From the NCBI GenBank assembly GCA_004173415.1, contig SEHC01000350.1:1-6833 (forward strand): a DNA stretch of 6,833 bases, given 5' to 3'. Below are positions 6,387-6,833 of the stretch, in pieces; positions within the stretch are counted from its first letter, which is position 1, and every line of letters begins with the position of its first letter. The DNA is from Lysobacteraceae bacterium. Its GTDB lineage: Bacteria > Pseudomonadota > Gammaproteobacteria > Xanthomonadales > Xanthomonadaceae. The notes under the pieces were generated by a model. It saw only the letters and a list, made by a program, of their open reading frames with translations, had not been told where the DNA came from and did not search any database. The position numbers were made by a program, and so were the translations under genes.

Positions 6387-6393
6387 AAGAAGG
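6386..6393 (+). promoter_or_regulatory. Ribosome binding site of kdsA
   Basis: AAAGAAGG ends 9 bases before the ATG at 6403 and begins at the last base of the REP-like palindrome. The spacing supports ATG 6403 as the kdsA start. Hairpin formation next door could affect access to this site. Confidence 0.5.
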
Positions 6394-6402
6394 TCTGCGT
6401 GC

Positions 6403-6833
6403 ATGAAGCTCTGTAACTTCGAGGTTGGCCTCGACCAGCCGTTCTTCCTCATCGCCGGCCCTTGCGTGATCGAATCGATGCAGCTGCAGTTGGACGTGGC
6501 CGGCAAGCTGAAGGAAATCACCGGCAGGCTGGGCATCAACTTCATCTTCAAGTCCAGCTTCGACAAGGCCAACCGGACTTCCGGGACCAGCTTCCGCGGC
6601 CCGGGGGTTGAGGAAGGCCTGAAGGTGCTGGCCGAGGTGAAAAAGCAGATCGGCGTGCCGGTGCTGACCGACGTGCACGAGTACACGCCGCTGGACGAAG
6701 TCACCTCGGTGGTCGACGTGCTGCAGACACCGGCGTTCCTGTGCCGGCAGACCGATTTCATCCACAAGGTCGCCAGCGCCGGCAAGCCGGTCAACATCAA
6801 GAAGGGCCAGTTCCTTTCGCCGTGGGAAATGAA
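6403..6833 (+). CDS. kdsA: 3-deoxy-D-manno-octulosonate-8-phosphate synthase (KDO-8-P synthase), 3' end outside window
   Basis: Cytoplasmic aldolase-type enzyme that condenses phosphoenolpyruvate with arabinose 5-phosphate to KDO-8-phosphate, the first committed KDO step for LPS. The first 143 of about 280 residues are present and look intact: MKLCNFEVGLDQPFFLIAGP, then CVIES with Cys21, the substrate loop FKSSFDKANRTSGTSFRGPG (49-68), LTDVHE (88-93), PAFLCRQTD (110-118) and NIKKGQF (131-137). Cys21 in AGPCVIES is the residue that marks the metal-dependent class (Aquifex type); E. coli KdsA has Asn there. The short N terminus also fits that class. It follows pyrG by 87 bases containing the REP-like palindrome, in the same direction; pyrG CTP and KDO meet at CMP-KDO synthesis (kdsB). 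In related genomes eno commonly follows (recalled, not seen). Confidence 0.95.
   Translation, partial: MKLCNFEVGLDQPFFLIAGPCVIESMQLQLDVAGKLKEITGRLGINFIFKSSFDKANRTSGTSFRGPGVEEGLKVLAEVKKQIGVPVLTDVHEYTPLDEVTSVVDVLQTPAFLCRQTDFIHKVASAGKPVNIKKGQFLSPWEM

Noticed and set aside
4390..6765. Long leftward open frame opposite pyrG and kdsA
   Set aside because: It is antisense to recognisable CTP synthase and KdsA, shows His/Asp/Gly/Leu-rich shadow composition, and has no family resemblance.

Overview
The window is GC-rich and carries ordinary chromosomal housekeeping genes. Protein resemblance across ParE, CTP synthase, KdsA and N-formylglutamate deformylase, together with a palindromic GGGAGGGGC/GCCCCTCCC intergenic element before kdsA, points to a gammaproteobacterium of the Xanthomonadaceae/Lysobacteraceae (Xanthomonas, Stenotrophomonas, Lysobacter, Luteimonas type). 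The family call is from recalled protein similarity, not a search.

Layout. Positions 1-2384 hold a rightward, tightly packed set: the 3' two-thirds of glutathione reductase (gor), a complete N-formylglutamate deformylase (hutG-like), and an EamA/DMT-family transporter gene that overlaps hutG by ATGA and is broken by a frameshifting internal deletion. Convergent to it, on the minus strand (2440-4389), is topoisomerase IV subunit B (parE), complete except that its N-terminal arm and normal start are missing. Divergent from parE is a small exported protein of 87 residues with an Ala-rich signal peptide and a Glu/Lys-rich tail (4453-4716), followed by a good hairpin terminator. Next come a sigma70-like promoter (4821-4849) and CTP synthase (pyrG, to 6315), then a REP-like palindrome and the start of kdsA (6403 to the window end).

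Functional links. PyrG supplies CTP and KdsA makes KDO-8-phosphate. Both feed CMP-KDO and lipid A/LPS inner-core synthesis, so their adjacency makes metabolic sense. gor, hutG and the transporter share a direction, but no shared pathway is evident.

What stands out. I see no new biological system. The strong signal is damage: by comparison with remembered family sequences, four short segments are missing from three genes. They are about 130 bp inside the transporter (frameshift near 1744), the N-terminal arm of parE (near 4292), the start plus P-loop of pyrG (near 4858-4866), and about 45-50 codons of pyrG around its glutaminase oxyanion loop (near 5716). Since parE and pyrG are normally essential, several nearby deletions in them suggest an assembly or sequencing fault rather than evolution. 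A real, recently decayed locus backed up by second copies is the alternative. No RNA genes, CRISPR arrays, insertion sequences or attachment sites were seen, and no stretch over 300 bases lacks a gene.
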